The notes under the pieces: model-generated
The model's database searches: none
Seen by the model: only the letters and a program-made list of their open reading frames with translations
Told to the model about the DNA's origin: nothing
Assembly: GCA_002238555.1 (NCBI GenBank)
Contig: MPMO01000022.1
Span: 1 to 63,913, forward strand
Source: Caldilineaceae bacterium bin34
GTDB taxonomy: Bacteria > Chloroflexota > Anaerolineae > Caldilineales > Caldilineaceae
Length of the DNA: 63,913 nt
Direction of reading: 5' to 3'
In this document: positions 9,815 to 21,469 of the stretch, piece by piece
Position numbering within the stretch: position 1 is the stretch's first letter
How the letters are laid out: the number at the start of each line of letters is the position of its first letter
Translations under genes and position numbers: made by a program

Positions 9815-11673
9815 TGCTCCCACCGGACTCGCGTACCACGGCGTTTGAACTGATCCGCCCTCCCGTTGGGTACCGGCTCGACTTCGCCGTGCTGACCACC
9901 TATACCCTCGATCTGGAAGCGCTGCTCGTGCTGCCCCTGTCCGTGCTCGCACATCCCGAGGGCGGCTTGGAGGCGCTGCTGGCCGATCCGCTGCGGTTGC
10001 ACCAGGCGATCCGGGACGCCGGCGATCGCGTGCATGTCTTTGTCGATGCGACGGGCATCGCGATTCCGACGGGCGCGCGGTCACTGTACTCGATGCTCGA
10101 GCCGAGCGTGCACCCCGTGCGCGCGCCAAACGGCGGTGTTTTCCATCCCAAGGTGTGGGTCGCACGATTCACGGCAGTGGATGGAACGGCGGAGGACATT
10201 CTCCGGGTGGCGATCCTGTCTCGAAACCTGACCTTCGATCGTTCCTGGGATGTCGCCCTGGCGAGCGAGTCGGTATTGGGGAGGGAGTATGTGGAAGCGA
10301 GCCGGCCGCTCCATAATTTCCTTCTCGAGCTGCCGCAACTGGCCACGAATGCGAACCGGACGCCACCGGATGTCGCGGATTGTGTGGAGGCGCTGGCTGA
10401 TCAGATCTGGCGAACCGCATTTCCTTCGCCTGAGGGATTCAACTCGCCAATCGAGTTCCATGCCATCGGATTGACACCGGGGTGTCAAGCCTGGAATCCG
10501 CCATCGAAAGGGTTTCGCGCGCTCGCTGTAGCACCGTTCGTCAATCGGACGGCGCTCGACGCGGTTGGCAAGCTGTCCGGGAACGACCGGGTACTGGTGA
10601 GCCGACAAGAGGAGCTCGACAAGTTGTCCGAAGACGCGCTCGCCGCGTGGAAGCAGATATTCGTCCTCTCGGATATCGCCCAGGGAGAAGCCGAGGATGG
10701 TCCGGCCGACATGGACGAGGAGGGTCAGGCTGACACGATGAAGAGCGACCCTGGAACAGGTGCGGATGCTCGCCCGTCGGGGCTGCACGCCAAGATGATC
10801 GCCGTGGAGCACGGTTGGCATGTGACCTGGTCCGTGGGCTCTGCAAACCTGACCTGGCCGGCGTTCACCGGCAGCAACGTCGAGATGATGGCGTCCATCA
10901 CGGGCAAGAGGGCAGGTGCGAATGGGCATGGCATCGATCATTTCCTCGACGGCGGATTCCGGGATTTGTGCGTGCCGTATCAAAGAACGGAACCGGAGGA
11001 AATGGACCGGTGCGTATCCGATGCGCGGGACCACCTCGAATCTGCACGTGATGTCCTTGCGGACGCGGACCTGCGCGTGGTTTGCGTTCCCGGGGACGAC
11101 CTCTGGACATTGACAATCGATGGTGGCGTGGTTCCACTCGGCAACGATATCGACGTCGTGGCCTGGCCTGTTTCCGTTGCCGAGGATCAGGCTCTGCGGC
11201 TGCATGAGCCGTTGCGATGGAGGTTGCCTCTCGCAGGTCTGACGGCGTTCATCGCGTTTCGGTTGCGCGTCGCCGTGCAGGGCGTGGACGACATCCGTAT
11301 GACCCTGCGACTTCCTGCCGAAGGAATGCCCGCCGACCGCATGCACCACGTGCTCAGGGGCCTGCTGGACAGCCCCGAGAAGTTCCTCCGGTTCCTGCGG
11401 GCGCTGCTGGGCGGGCTCGACCAGTTGCTCGGGTGGACAAGGGATGAAGGGAAAGAAAACGGCCTCGCCTCCTGGGGAGTTGGTGCAGGCGGCGAGACCC
11501 TGCTTGACGACCTCGTCCGTACCGCCTCCAGAGATCCTGGACGCCTTGAGCCGGTCCGCCGCCTGATCGACGACCTGCGGAAGACGAAGGAAGGGCGGCG
11601 CATCGTGCCGGACGAGTTGTTCGCCGTCTGGACGGCTGTCGAGGAGGCACTCACCCAGGAGCCGCAGCCGTGA
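9814..11673 (+). CDS. Phospholipase D-like (HxK) protein of the ureD cassette
   Basis: The protein has 619 residues from the ATG at 9814. Two half-sites of the PLD fold are visible: an HPK motif (H111, K113) followed by SRNLTFDRSWD, and HAK (H325, K327) followed by GSANLTWPAF (from about 342). These match the HxK...G/SxN layout of PLD-superfamily nucleases, here without the aspartate of the classical HKD motif. Such proteins often cleave DNA or RNA. It overlaps both neighbours by a few bases (TGATG upstream, GTGA downstream), so the three products are probably made together and may act as one complex. Nuclease activity is inferred from the motif. Confidence 0.75.
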   Translation: MLPPDSRTTAFELIRPPVGYRLDFAVLTTYTLDLEALLVLPLSVLAHPEGGLEALLADPLRLHQAIRDAGDRVHVFVDATGIAIPTGARSLYSMLEPSVHPVRAPNGGVFHPKVWVARFTAVDGTAEDILRVAILSRNLTFDRSWDVALASESVLGREYVEASRPLHNFLLELPQLATNANRTPPDVADCVEALADQIWRTAFPSPEGFNSPIEFHAIGLTPGCQAWNPPSKGFRALAVAPFVNRTALDAVGKLSGNDRVLVSRQEELDKLSEDALAAWKQIFVLSDIAQGEAEDGPADMDEEGQADTMKSDPGTGADARPSGLHAKMIAVEHGWHVTWSVGSANLTWPAFTGSNVEMMASITGKRAGANGHGIDHFLDGGFRDLCVPYQRTEPEEMDRCVSDARDHLESARDVLADADLRVVCVPGDDLWTLTIDGGVVPLGNDIDVVAWPVSVAEDQALRLHEPLRWRLPLAGLTAFIAFRLRVAVQGVDDIRMTLRLPAEGMPADRMHHVLRGLLDSPEKFLRFLRALLGGLDQLLGWTRDEGKENGLASWGVGAGGETLLDDLVRTASRDPGRLEPVRRLIDDLRKTKEGRRIVPDELFAVWTAVEEALTQEPQP

Positions 11674-14600
11674 AGAGACCATCCGTCGCCGCAAGTCTCA
11701 AACCGCTCAAGGCGTTTCAGCGCCGTACCGTGGAGCATGCCTTCCATCGTCTGTTCAAGGCGGAGGACGGTACCCGGCGCTTCCTGGTGGCCGATGAGGT
11801 GGGCCTCGGTAAGACACTGGTCGCCCGTGGCATCATTGCCAAAGCCATCGATTACCTCTGGAACGACGTTGAGCGAATCGACATCGTCTACATCTGCAGC
11901 AACGGCAGCATCGCGCGCGCCAATCTGCCCAAGCTGCAGGTAGGCGGCGCGGAGGAACGGTCGTTCGCGCTGGCAACGCGGCTCACAATGCTGGCCACAG
12001 AGCTGGCGCGTCGGGAAGGCGAATCCGGGCTCGCTGACAGCAAGTTGAACTTCGTCAGCTTCACCCCCGGGACATCGTTCAACTTGGGACGGTCGACTGG
12101 TCAGAGGCAGGAGCGGGAGGTGTTGTTTCAATTGCTCGATCCGCTGGTGGGACCGCGCACAGCGCTAATGAATCTTCTGCAAGGATGGATCAGCAAGCGG
12201 GATGAGTGGCGCTGGGGGCTGACGCACAACCCCCGGCTCATCGACGGGACAATAAGGCAACGCTTCAACGCCGCATTCAGTGCGCAGTACGACCTTCAGG
12301 ACAGGCTCTGCGAGCTTCTGGACACGACGTTCCGTCGGTATCGCTGCTCATGGCCACCCGAAGCCCGGTACCAGCGAGATCGGGTGATCGGCGAGTTGCG
12401 TCGTGTGCTGGCTGGCGCGTGCGTCGAGGCACTCGAACCCGATCTGGTCATTCTCGACGAGTTCCAACGCTTCAAGTCGCTACTCGATACGCATGGGGCA
12501 GAGCACGATGCTGCGGCGGATCTAGCGCAGGAACTGTTCCAGGCCAAGGCGCACGACGGCAAGCGGGTGCGCACGCTCCTGCTCTCCGCGACGCCATACA
12601 AGCTTTACACTGCCGACGCGGAGATCGAACACGAGGAGCACTACGAGGATTTCCTGGCCACCACGCGATTCCTGTTCGGCGACAACGATGCCCGTGTCGA
12701 GGAGCTCAAGCATGAGCTTTCGTGCTTCGGGACCGTGCTACGGCGCGCGGCCGCCGGCGATCCGGGCCAGGTGGAACGCGTTGAGATGACGAAGCGGGCG
12801 GTGGAAGGCTCCCTACGCGATGTCATGGCGCGCACTGAACGTGTCGCAGCCAGTGACGATCGCGATGCGATGGTGGATGAGGACCGGCGCACCGCGCCTG
12901 TTACCGCGAGCGATGTACGGCAGTACATCGCCGCCGATGCACTGTTTCGAGCCGTCGGTGCCCAGGATCCGATGCCTTTCTGGAAGTCGGCACCGTATCT
13001 CGCCCACTTCATGCACGGTTACAGGTTCCACGATCGCCTTGTCGAGGCGATCGATACGCCAGACAAGATCGTTGACGCGTTCAAGCGGCATGATGCGGCG
13101 TTTCTGAAAGCGGCAACGCTGCGGTCGTGGGGAAGCATCGACCCTGGGAATGCCAAGCTGCGCGAACTGGTGAGCGAGCTGATCGACGAGGGGCTGTGGC
13201 GCCTGCTGTGGATGCCGCCGACGCTGCCTTACTGGCCACTGGAAGGGCCGTTCAAGGGTAAGGAACGCGCGACGAAGCGGCTATTGTTCTCGGCTTGGAA
13301 TGTGGTGCCGGAGGTCGTGAGCGCAGTCCTCAGCTACAAAGCCGAACGGCTGATGACGGGGGGGCGGCTCGAGTTCTACGACAACCTCGAAAAGGAGCAG
13401 GGCCCACTACTGAGACTGACGCAGTCGGCGTTGGGCATTCGCTCCCGTCATCGACTTCTCCTGTTGCTCCTGCCGTGCCTGCCACTGGCGGATCGGGTGC
13501 ATCCGCTCGCCGCACCTTCGGGACAGGACCGTCAGGCGTGGGTGCGTGTCCAGGTCGACGAACTTCTGTCGGATCCGAGACTGCCGAATCCGCCGGGGGG
13601 GAACGTCGACGATCGATGGGAATGGGTCGCGCCGCTCTTGCTGGATCCGGAACTGCCGGCTTTTCTGCGGGCATGGCGTGACCGTGAACTGTCCGCGGAG
13701 CCGGACAACGAGCCACTTCCGCAGCCAAATCCGGAAGTCTTCGGTGCGTATGTCGACGATCTGCTCACTTTCGACTTGCAATCGCTTGGTCGGCGTCCTC
13801 CGGATCTCGCCGATCTGATCACCGACATCGCCCTCGGCGCGCCGGCGATTCTCGCGGCGCGCAGTTTGAGAGGCGGGAACCATGTCGGTGACGACACGCG
13901 CCGTCGGTTCGCGGTGCGCATCGCAGAAGCATTTTGGCGCCTCTTCAACCGGCCGGCTGTGATCACGCTGCTTCGCCAGCTTCCTGCCGAAACCGCGGCC
14001 GGGCGCGATGAGTCGGCCTACTGGCGGCGCGTGCTGCAGTACTGCCGGCAGGGCAATCTGCAAGCGGTGCTCGACGAGCAGTGGCACCTGCTCTGGGAGC
14101 AGGAATCGTGGTCCGAGGATGCCAGCGTGGATGAAACTGCCGCCAAGTGCGCGCAGGCACTCGTCCAGGCCGTGCATCCGGTGCGCGCGCGCGTGTGCAC
14201 GCTGAGTTCTTCCGCACTGAGCAAGGAGAATCCGGCGCCACCGTCGAACGGGACGAGATCCGCCTCCGCACTGTATTCGCACTACGCTTCGGCCACATCC
14301 GCACGGATGACGGCGGGCACATCAGCCAAGACGCGGTCCGGGCCGCGTTCAACAGTCCGTTTCGGCCCTTCGTGCTCACCAGCACGTCGATTGGGCAGGA
14401 GGGACTCGATTTCCATCCCTGGTGCCACCGCCTGGTCCATTGGAATCTGCCGGGCAATCCGGTGGATCTCGAGCAACGCGAGGGCCGGATTCACCGGTAC
14501 AAAGGCCATGCTGTTCGTCGGAACGTCGCTGTCTCCCATGCGGACGATGCCTTCGCGTCGTGGTCCGCGGGCGATGACATCTGGAGGTTGATGTTCGAGC

Positions 14601-14890
14601 TGGCCGACAAGGCCGCGCGGGCTGCCGAGGAGAGCGATCTGATTCCGTACTGGATCGCTCCTGGCGAACACCGGGTAGTACGCCATGTGCCGCAATTGCC
14701 GTACACGGCGGAGGTCGAGGCGTTTGACCGGCTGAAGCGACAGCTTGCTGCCTATCGGGTCGTTTTCGGACAGCCGCGGCAAGAGGAACTGGTCACGTTG
14801 CTGGATCGAGCTGGCGTTGATGTTGCGAGACTGAGAGACTGGGCGGTGGATCTCTCGCCACCGGTGACCGGAAACTCCTGCGCATCGTGA
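11670..14890 (+). pseudogene. SNF2-type superfamily 2 helicase, split by a 2-base frameshift
   Basis: From the GTG at 11670 the first frame carries the Walker A loop (VADEVGLGKTLVARG, GLGKT at 45-49), a DEFQ Walker B motif (263-266) and LLLSATPYKLY (motif III). At about 14181-14199 the run GTGCGCGCGCGCGTGTG contains two extra bases; the protein then continues in another frame with RVHAEFFRTEQGESG, motif V (LTSTSIGQEGLDFHPW) and motif VI (QREGRIHR), to the TGA at 14888-14890. Joined, the product would have about 1,072 residues. Helicases of this kind translocate on DNA and are common in phage defence. The error lies in a dinucleotide tract, so phase variation, decay or miscalling are all possible. 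If the shift is real, the product lacks the ATP-coupling motifs V and VI. Confidence 0.8.
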
Positions 14891-15018
14891 GCGTTGTGGC
14901 TCGTCTGGCGAAAGTCGGTCCGCGGTGCCTGAGTGGGTGTGAGGGGCTCCCCCATTGTCTTCCTGGCAAGGGGATGTCCCGGATGGTGTTGGAATTGAAC
15001 TGAAGTGAAACGGGTGGC
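14891..15018 (+). other. Right junction of the cassette
   Basis: This short stretch joins the helicase stop codon to the point where ureD similarity resumes at 15019. It shows no inverted repeats, no gene and no resemblance to the left junction (8504-8605), so there is no sign of transposon ends. Confidence 0.5.
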
Positions 15019-15634
15019 GGTTCGGGTAACGGTGGGAGCGGACACCACCGCCGTGGCTACCTCCCAGGCCGCGGAAAAAGCGTACCGGTCGCGCGGCCCT
15101 GCGGCCGACCTGGAAACCCGGGTGACCGTCGGCCCGCGGGCCCGTCTGGCATGGGTTCCCCAGGAGACCATCCTCTTCGACGGCGCCCGTCTGTTCTCGA
15201 CGGGACCGCATGCCTGCTGGCAGGAGAGATGTGGGTCTTTGGACGGATTGCCCGCGGCGAGGTCTTTGGACGCGGCCTGCTCCACGACGTCTGGCGCATC
15301 CGGCGGGACGGCCGTCTGGCCTGGGCCGACAACCTGCGCCTGGACGGGGACATCCGACGTCCGCTCGATGCGACAGCCGGCTTCGCGGGCGCGTGCGACG
15401 GCCGCCCTCGTGCTCGCGGGACCGGATGCCGCGGGGCTGCTGGAGCCGGTCCGGCGTATAATCGACCGGGCTCCTTGCCGGGCCGGCGCGACCGTGGTTG
15501 GCGGGGTCCTTGTGGCTCGTTGGCTGGGGCCCGACCCGGCGGAAGTACGGGCGGGTTACGGCGAATGCGCGGCCGCGTTGCTGCAACAGGTCGATCCGAC
15601 GCGGTCCGGCCTGCCGGTGGTCTGGCATGTCTGA
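15005..15634 (+). pseudogene. ureD: UreD, right copy, N-terminally truncated with two compensating deletions
   Basis: UreD similarity starts at [12 protein letters not shown], so about 57 N-terminal residues are missing; a GTG at 15005 could start translation. A 19-bp deletion near 15194 shifts the frame, and a 2-bp deletion near 15390 restores it, so about 65 codons in between are read wrongly (the correct text [14 protein letters not shown] is in another frame). The C-terminus, LLEPVRRIIDRAPC to SGLPVVWHV, is intact and in frame. Its TGA lies 45 bp before ureA. This copy probably gives no active UreD. The intact 3' third complements the intact 5' part of the left copy. Confidence 0.8.
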
Positions 15635-15677
15635 AAGCCGGGAGGCCCGTCCGGATCGATGCCTCGGACGGAAACAA
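15019..15677 (+). repeat. Right direct repeat (ureD segment)
   Basis: Partner of 7790-8503, about 96% identical over the parts compared. It ends at the ribosome-binding region of ureA. The orientation is the same, so homologous recombination between the two would delete the cassette and leave one ureD. Confidence 0.9.
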
Positions 15678-15679
15678 GG

Positions 15680-15982
15680 ATGAACCTGACTCCGCGCGAA
15701 AAGGACAAGCTGCTGGTCGCCATGGCGGCCGTCGTGGCGCGCCGGCGCCGGGAACGGGGCGTTCTGCTCAATCATCCGGAGGCCGTGGCCCTGATTACCG
15801 ACTTCGTGGTGGAAGGCGCGCGCGACGGCCGATCCGTGGCGGACCTGATGCAGGCGGGCGCCAGTGTTCTGACGCGGGCGGACGTGATGGAGGGGGTGCC
15901 GGAGATGATCCCCGAGATTCAGGTTGAGGCGACCTTCCCGGACGGCACCAAGCTTGTCACCATTCACGATCCCATTCGCTGA
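15680..15982 (+). CDS. ureA: Urease subunit gamma
   Basis: The protein has 100 residues from the ATG at 15680 ([20 protein letters not shown]), the family's usual start and length; AAGGA lies just upstream. [19 protein letters not shown] and [25 protein letters not shown] text is typical of UreA. It assembles with UreB and UreC into the nickel urease that hydrolyses urea to ammonia and carbamate. It is followed by ureB after 14 bp. Its normal upstream partner, ureD, is disrupted by the cassette, so its transcription now depends on whatever promoter lies in or before the cassette. Confidence 0.97.
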   Translation: MNLTPREKDKLLVAMAAVVARRRRERGVLLNHPEAVALITDFVVEGARDGRSVADLMQAGASVLTRADVMEGVPEMIPEIQVEATFPDGTKLVTIHDPIR

Positions 15983-15996
15983 TCGAGGAGCCCACC

Positions 15997-16308
15997 ATGG
16001 TGCCGGGAGAGACCATCGTCGGCAAGGATCCGATTGTCATCAACGCCGGACGGCCCGTCGTGGAGCTCGCGGTGGCCAACACCGGCGACCGTCCCGTCCA
16101 GGTTGGGTCCCACTACCACTTCGGCGAGACCAACGCGGCACTGGTCTTCGACCGGGAGGCCGCCCGCGGCTTCAGGCTCGACATCCCGGCCGGTACGGCG
16201 GTCCGCTTCGAACCGGGCCAGACCCGCACGGTGCGGCTCGTGGCGTTCGGCGGGAACCGCGTCGTGACGGGGTTTCAAGGGTTGGTGGACGGCCCGTTGG
16301 ACGTGTGA
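15997..16308 (+). CDS. ureB: Urease subunit beta
   Basis: A 103-residue UreB. It starts [18 protein letters not shown] and has the characteristic [20 protein letters not shown] and [15 protein letters not shown] stretches; the length is normal. ureC starts three bases after its stop codon. It is a structural, non-catalytic subunit that clamps the UreC core. Confidence 0.97.
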   Translation: MVPGETIVGKDPIVINAGRPVVELAVANTGDRPVQVGSHYHFGETNAALVFDREAARGFRLDIPAGTAVRFEPGQTRTVRLVAFGGNRVVTGFQGLVDGPLDV

Positions 16309-16311
16309 CCC

Positions 16312-18021
16312 ATGGCTCGTGAAATGGATCGCCGCGCCTACGTCGGCATGTTTGGGCCAACGGTAGGCGACAAGGTGCGACTGGCGGACACGGAACTCTT
16401 CATCGAGGTCGAGGAGGATCGCTGCGTTCACGGCGAGGAGGTTCGGTTCGGCGGTGGCAAGGTCATCCGCGATGGCATGGGGCAGTCCCAGCTGACGCGT
16501 GCCGCGGGTACCGTCGACACGGTGATCACGAACGCCTTGATTCTCGACCACTGGGGCGTCGTCAAGGCCGACATCGGCATTCGCGACGGACGTATCGCGT
16601 CGATCGGCAAGTCCGGCAACCCCGACATCCAGCCAGGAGTCGACACGCCGATTGGTCCGTCCACCGAAGTCATCGCGGGCGAGGGGCGGATCGTGACGGC
16701 GGGTGGCATTGATGCCCACATCCACTTCATTGCGCCCCAGCAGATCGAGGAGGCCCTGTACAGCGGAATCACCAGCATGCTGGGCGGCGGCACGGGCCCG
16801 GCCGCGGGGTCCAATGCCACTACCTGCACGCCCGGCGCCTGGCACCTGGGCCGCATGCTGCAGGCCGCCGACGCCTTCCCCATGAACCTGGGCTTCTGGG
16901 GCAAGGGCAATGCCAGCCGGCCCGAACCCCTGGTCGAACAGGTTCACGGCGGCGCCTGCGGCCTCAAGCTGCATGAGGACTGGGGTACGACCCCGGCCGC
17001 GATCGATACCTGTCTGCGGGTCGGCGACGAGCAGGACGTACAGGTCATGATCCACACCGACACGCTCAACGAGTCGGGTTTCGTCGAGCGGACGCTGGAG
17101 GCGATCGGGGGCCGGACGATCCATGCCTACCATACGGAGGGCGCGGGCGGCGGTCACGCCCCGGACATCATCAAGGTCTGCGGCGAAGCCAATGTGCTGC
17201 CGTCGTCGACGAACCCCACCCGGCCGTTCACGGTCAACACGATTGAGGAGCACCTCGACATGTTGATGGTGTGCCACCACCTGGATCCCCGGGTGCCGGA
17301 GGACATTGCGTTTGCCGAGAGCAGGATCCGCGCCGAGACGATTGCCGCGGAGGACATCCTGCACGACCTGGGCGCCCTGAGCATGATCTCCTCCGACAGT
17401 CAGGCGATGGGCCGCGTCGGCGAAGTGGTATTGCGCACTTGGCAGACGGCGGACAAGATGAAACGCCAGCGCGGTCCGTTGCCCGAAGAGCGCGGCGACA
17501 ACGACAATGTGCGCGCCTGTCGCTATGTCGCCAAGTACACGATCAATCCTGCCGTGGCCTGCGGCATCGCCGAGCACGTCGGCTCGGTGGAGGTTGGCAA
17601 GCTTGCGGATCTCTGTCTGTGGCACCCTGCCTTCTTCGGGGTCAAACCCGAAATGGTGCTCAAGGGCGGGACCATCGCGGCCGCACAGATGGGCGATCCG
17701 AACGCCTCGATCCCTACACCGCAGCCCGTCCACTATCGGCCCATGTTCGGAGCCTTCGGCGGTGCACGGCCGGCCGGGTCCCTCACCTTCCTTTCGCAGG
17801 CCGCCCTGGAGGCGGATCTTCCGGCCGCGCTGGATTTGCAGTCCGTGCCCGTGCCCGTGGCGCAGACCCGCACCATTGACAAGCGCTCCATGGTGCACAA
17901 CGACGCCCTGCCCCGCATCGAAGTGGATCCGGAGACCTACGAGGTGCGCGCGGACGGCGAGCTTCTTACCTGCGAACCGGCGTTGGAACTGCCCATGGCC
18001 CAGCGCTACTTTCTCTTCTGA
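16312..18021 (+). CDS. ureC: Urease subunit alpha, catalytic
   Basis: A full-length UreC of 569 residues. Nickel ligands are in place: H136 and H138 (DAHIHF), and the lysine that becomes carbamylated is K219 (GLKLHEDWG). The mobile flap has the usual MVCHHLD sequence with the catalytic-flap cysteine C321 and its histidines. Nothing is missing or truncated, so the enzyme itself looks functional; activity would depend on maturation by UreD/F/G, of which UreD is broken here. ureF begins five bases downstream. Confidence 0.98.
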   Translation: MAREMDRRAYVGMFGPTVGDKVRLADTELFIEVEEDRCVHGEEVRFGGGKVIRDGMGQSQLTRAAGTVDTVITNALILDHWGVVKADIGIRDGRIASIGKSGNPDIQPGVDTPIGPSTEVIAGEGRIVTAGGIDAHIHFIAPQQIEEALYSGITSMLGGGTGPAAGSNATTCTPGAWHLGRMLQAADAFPMNLGFWGKGNASRPEPLVEQVHGGACGLKLHEDWGTTPAAIDTCLRVGDEQDVQVMIHTDTLNESGFVERTLEAIGGRTIHAYHTEGAGGGHAPDIIKVCGEANVLPSSTNPTRPFTVNTIEEHLDMLMVCHHLDPRVPEDIAFAESRIRAETIAAEDILHDLGALSMISSDSQAMGRVGEVVLRTWQTADKMKRQRGPLPEERGDNDNVRACRYVAKYTINPAVACGIAEHVGSVEVGKLADLCLWHPAFFGVKPEMVLKGGTIAAAQMGDPNASIPTPQPVHYRPMFGAFGGARPAGSLTFLSQAALEADLPAALDLQSVPVPVAQTRTIDKRSMVHNDALPRIEVDPETYEVRADGELLTCEPALELPMAQRYFLF

Positions 18022-18025
18022 GCCG

Positions 18026-18688
18026 ATGGATCTTCGGGGCCGATATCGGCTGACGGCCTGGTTGTCGCCCGCCTTCCCGACAGGCGGCTACGCCTATTCC
18101 CACGGCCTGGAACACGCGGTCGAGGCCGGCCTGGTGCATGACTGTGCAACGCTTCGCGAATGGATCACGGGCATTCTGGAGTTCGGGGCAGGCTGGACGG
18201 ATGCCTTGTTCTTCTGCGCCGCCCACCGCGCCCGGCCGGCGGAGGTGGACGGCCTAGCCGACCTCGCGGCAGCCATGAAGGGTACCCGGGAGTTGCGGGC
18301 CGAGAGCCTGCTGCAGGGCAAGGCCTTCAGCGCTGCCGTTGCGGCCGCCTGGGAGGCGGCCGATGTGATTCGCAGACCGGACGTCCCCCCGCTGGCACAT
18401 CCGATCGCAGTGGCGCGGGCCTGCCGGCATCACGGAATTCCACTGGCGGAGGCGCTTCCCGCCTACCTTCAGGCCATGGTCGCGGGGTTCGTCTCGGCGG
18501 GTTTGCGGCTGGTGCCGCTGGGGCACACCGATGGACAGCGAGTGCTTGCCGCCTTGGAGGAGATCGTGGTCGGATCGGCCGCGCGGGCTCGCTGTACTCC
18601 CTTTGCCGAGCTCGGGGCCGCGGCTCCCATGGTGGACTGGGCCTCCATGCGGCACGAGACGCAACACACCCGGTTGTTCCGATCGTGA
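18026..18688 (+). CDS. ureF: Urease accessory protein UreF
   Basis: The product has 220 residues from the ATG at 18026, four bases after the ureC stop codon. [23 protein letters not shown] is interrupted by nothing and matches the UreF N-terminus; [14 protein letters not shown] and [20 protein letters not shown] are family text. The C-terminal arginine-rich tail normally contacts UreG and UreD. UreF connects the UreG GTPase to apo-urease during nickel insertion. The stop codon overlaps the GTG start of ureG. Confidence 0.95.
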   Translation: MDLRGRYRLTAWLSPAFPTGGYAYSHGLEHAVEAGLVHDCATLREWITGILEFGAGWTDALFFCAAHRARPAEVDGLADLAAAMKGTRELRAESLLQGKAFSAAVAAAWEAADVIRRPDVPPLAHPIAVARACRHHGIPLAEALPAYLQAMVAGFVSAGLRLVPLGHTDGQRVLAALEEIVVGSAARARCTPFAELGAAAPMVDWASMRHETQHTRLFRS

Positions 18689-19305
18689 CCGCGCTGCGCA
18701 ACGGACCGCTGCGGGTTGGCATCGGCGGCCCGGTTGGATCCGGTAAGACCGCCCTTATCGACGCGCTCTGCCGGCACCTGCGGGACGTCCGTGAGCTCGC
18801 GGTGATTACGAACGACATCTATACCCGCGAGGATGCCGAGTTCCTGATCCGCAGCGGCGCGTTGCCGGTGGAGCGGATTGCAGGGGTTGAGACGGGCGGA
18901 TGCCCGCACACGGCCATTCGCGAGGACTCTTCGATGAACCTGGAGGCGATTGCCGATATGGTGGAGCGTGTCCCCGAAGTCGAAGTGGTCTTTGTGGAGT
19001 CCGGAGGGGACAATCTGTCGGCGAGCTTCAGTCCCGAACTGGTCGACAAGGCCATCTACGTGATCGACGTGGCCGCCGGGGACAAGATCCCGCGCAAGGG
19101 AGGCCCCGGCATCACGCAGTCCGATCTGCTGGTCGTCAACAAAGTCGACCTGGCCCCGCTGGTGGGCGCCGATCTGGAGGTGATGGCTGCCGATGCCCGG
19201 CGCATGCGGGGAACACGGCCCGTGGTCTTCTCAAACCTCAAGACCGGCTTGGGCCTTGATGTCATCGTGGACTTCGTCGAGGCGGCGCGCCAAACAATCC
19301 CTTAA
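18685..19305 (+). CDS. ureG: Urease accessory GTPase UreG
   Basis: The protein has 206 residues from the GTG at 18685 (GTGA overlap with ureF). The P-loop is GGPVGSGKT (about 14-22); [14 protein letters not shown], the metal-site [17 protein letters not shown] and VVNKVDLAP are diagnostic of UreG. It hydrolyses GTP to drive nickel delivery. The operon has no ureE nickel chaperone, so UreG probably receives nickel from another donor such as HypA/HypB; that is inference. Confidence 0.96.
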   Translation: MTALRNGPLRVGIGGPVGSGKTALIDALCRHLRDVRELAVITNDIYTREDAEFLIRSGALPVERIAGVETGGCPHTAIREDSSMNLEAIADMVERVPEVEVVFVESGGDNLSASFSPELVDKAIYVIDVAAGDKIPRKGGPGITQSDLLVVNKVDLAPLVGADLEVMAADARRMRGTRPVVFSNLKTGLGLDVIVDFVEAARQTIP

Positions 19306-19355
19306 TCGCTTGGCCAGATCTCAGGGAAGTTCGATTATTTCCCGGAGGTGTCGGC

Positions 19356-19380
19356 TGTTGGTTGAGCGAGACGACCAACA
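19356..19380. terminator. Hairpin downstream of ureG
   Basis: TGTTGGT (19356-19362) pairs with ACCAACA (19374-19380) across an 11-base loop. It lies in the gap between the convergent ureG and atpC genes. No T-run follows, so the call rests on position and stem only. Confidence 0.4.
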
Positions 19381-19543
19381 GAACGTGCGGAAGGAACAGA
19401 CAGGATAAAGCCCGTTCCTCGGTACTTCTCCACGTGCACAGTCAATCCGGGCAGGCAGGTCCGCTCCCGGGGAGTGGGAAGCCGGCATTGGGGAAGCGCG
19501 GTCGGTCTCCGTTGGCGAGAACGCCGTCTTGCAACCGATGGGC

Positions 19544-19981
19544 TCAGTTGCCAGGGGTGTTCATGCCGGGCCGCGCCCGACGTCGCCTGGCAACCCTGAG
19601 GCGAACCTGACTGCGCCGGAGCGCCGCCACATGCACCGGTGGTGCGGACGCGGCCCCACCGGCTTCCGCCACGCTGGCCTCCGCGCGCTCCCGCGCGGCT
19701 TCGGCCCGTTGGATGTCAATGTCGTCTACCCGTTCGGCGACGTCCGCCAGTATCGTCACCACATCCGGCCGGACTTCGGCAATGCCGCCGTTGACGAACA
19801 GGGCTTCCTGTTCCTCATCATTCTCGTAGAGAAGGATTTCGCCGGTGACCAGGGTGGTCATAAGCGGCGCATGGCCACCCATGACGCCCATTTGCCCCGC
19901 CTCGCCGGGCAGGACCACCATGTCGGCGTCCCGGGACATCAGGAGCCGTTCCGGCGTTACGATTTCTACCTTGATCGGCAC
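19544..19981 (-). CDS. atpC: ATP synthase F1 subunit epsilon
   Basis: A 145-residue protein starting at a GTG (19981). The N-terminal beta domain shows MSRDADMVVLPGEAGQMGVM and GHAPLMTTLVTGEI; the C-terminal helical part is IDIQRAEAARERAEASVAEA. It is the central-stalk subunit that couples rotation and can inhibit ATPase activity. The last ~25 residues are arginine-rich and longer than in most relatives. It is the last gene of the atp operon, 39 bp after atpD. Confidence 0.93.
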   Translation of the reverse strand: MPIKVEIVTPERLLMSRDADMVVLPGEAGQMGVMGGHAPLMTTLVTGEILLYENDEEQEALFVNGGIAEVRPDVVTILADVAERVDDIDIQRAEAARERAEASVAEAGGAASAPPVHVAALRRSQVRLRVARRRRARPGMNTPGN

Positions 19982-20020
19982 GTGGCTGCTCGCTTCCGCA
20001 AGGGGTGTGGGGGGATCCGG

Positions 20021-21469
<1,449 letters not shown>

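Larger units (their letters stand above)
8504..15018 (+). mobile_element. Three-gene cassette inserted in ureD, defence-like
   Basis: The segment between the two ureD repeats holds three tightly overlapping plus-strand genes (DUF6361-like, PLD-like, SNF2-type helicase) and nothing else: no transposase, integrase or tRNA. The neighbourhood on both sides is the urease operon, so the cassette is an insertion. Nuclease-like PLD plus helicase combinations occur in anti-phage systems such as DISARM, but the DISARM DUF1998 protein and methylase are absent. The cassette may have arrived by homologous recombination with a ureD-bearing molecule, or by a duplication event; both are inference. Confidence 0.6.

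Noticed and set aside
8504..15018. The cassette as a classical DISARM or BREX locus
   Set aside because: No DUF1998 protein, methyltransferase, PglZ or BrxC-like gene is present; only the PLD and helicase types are shared.
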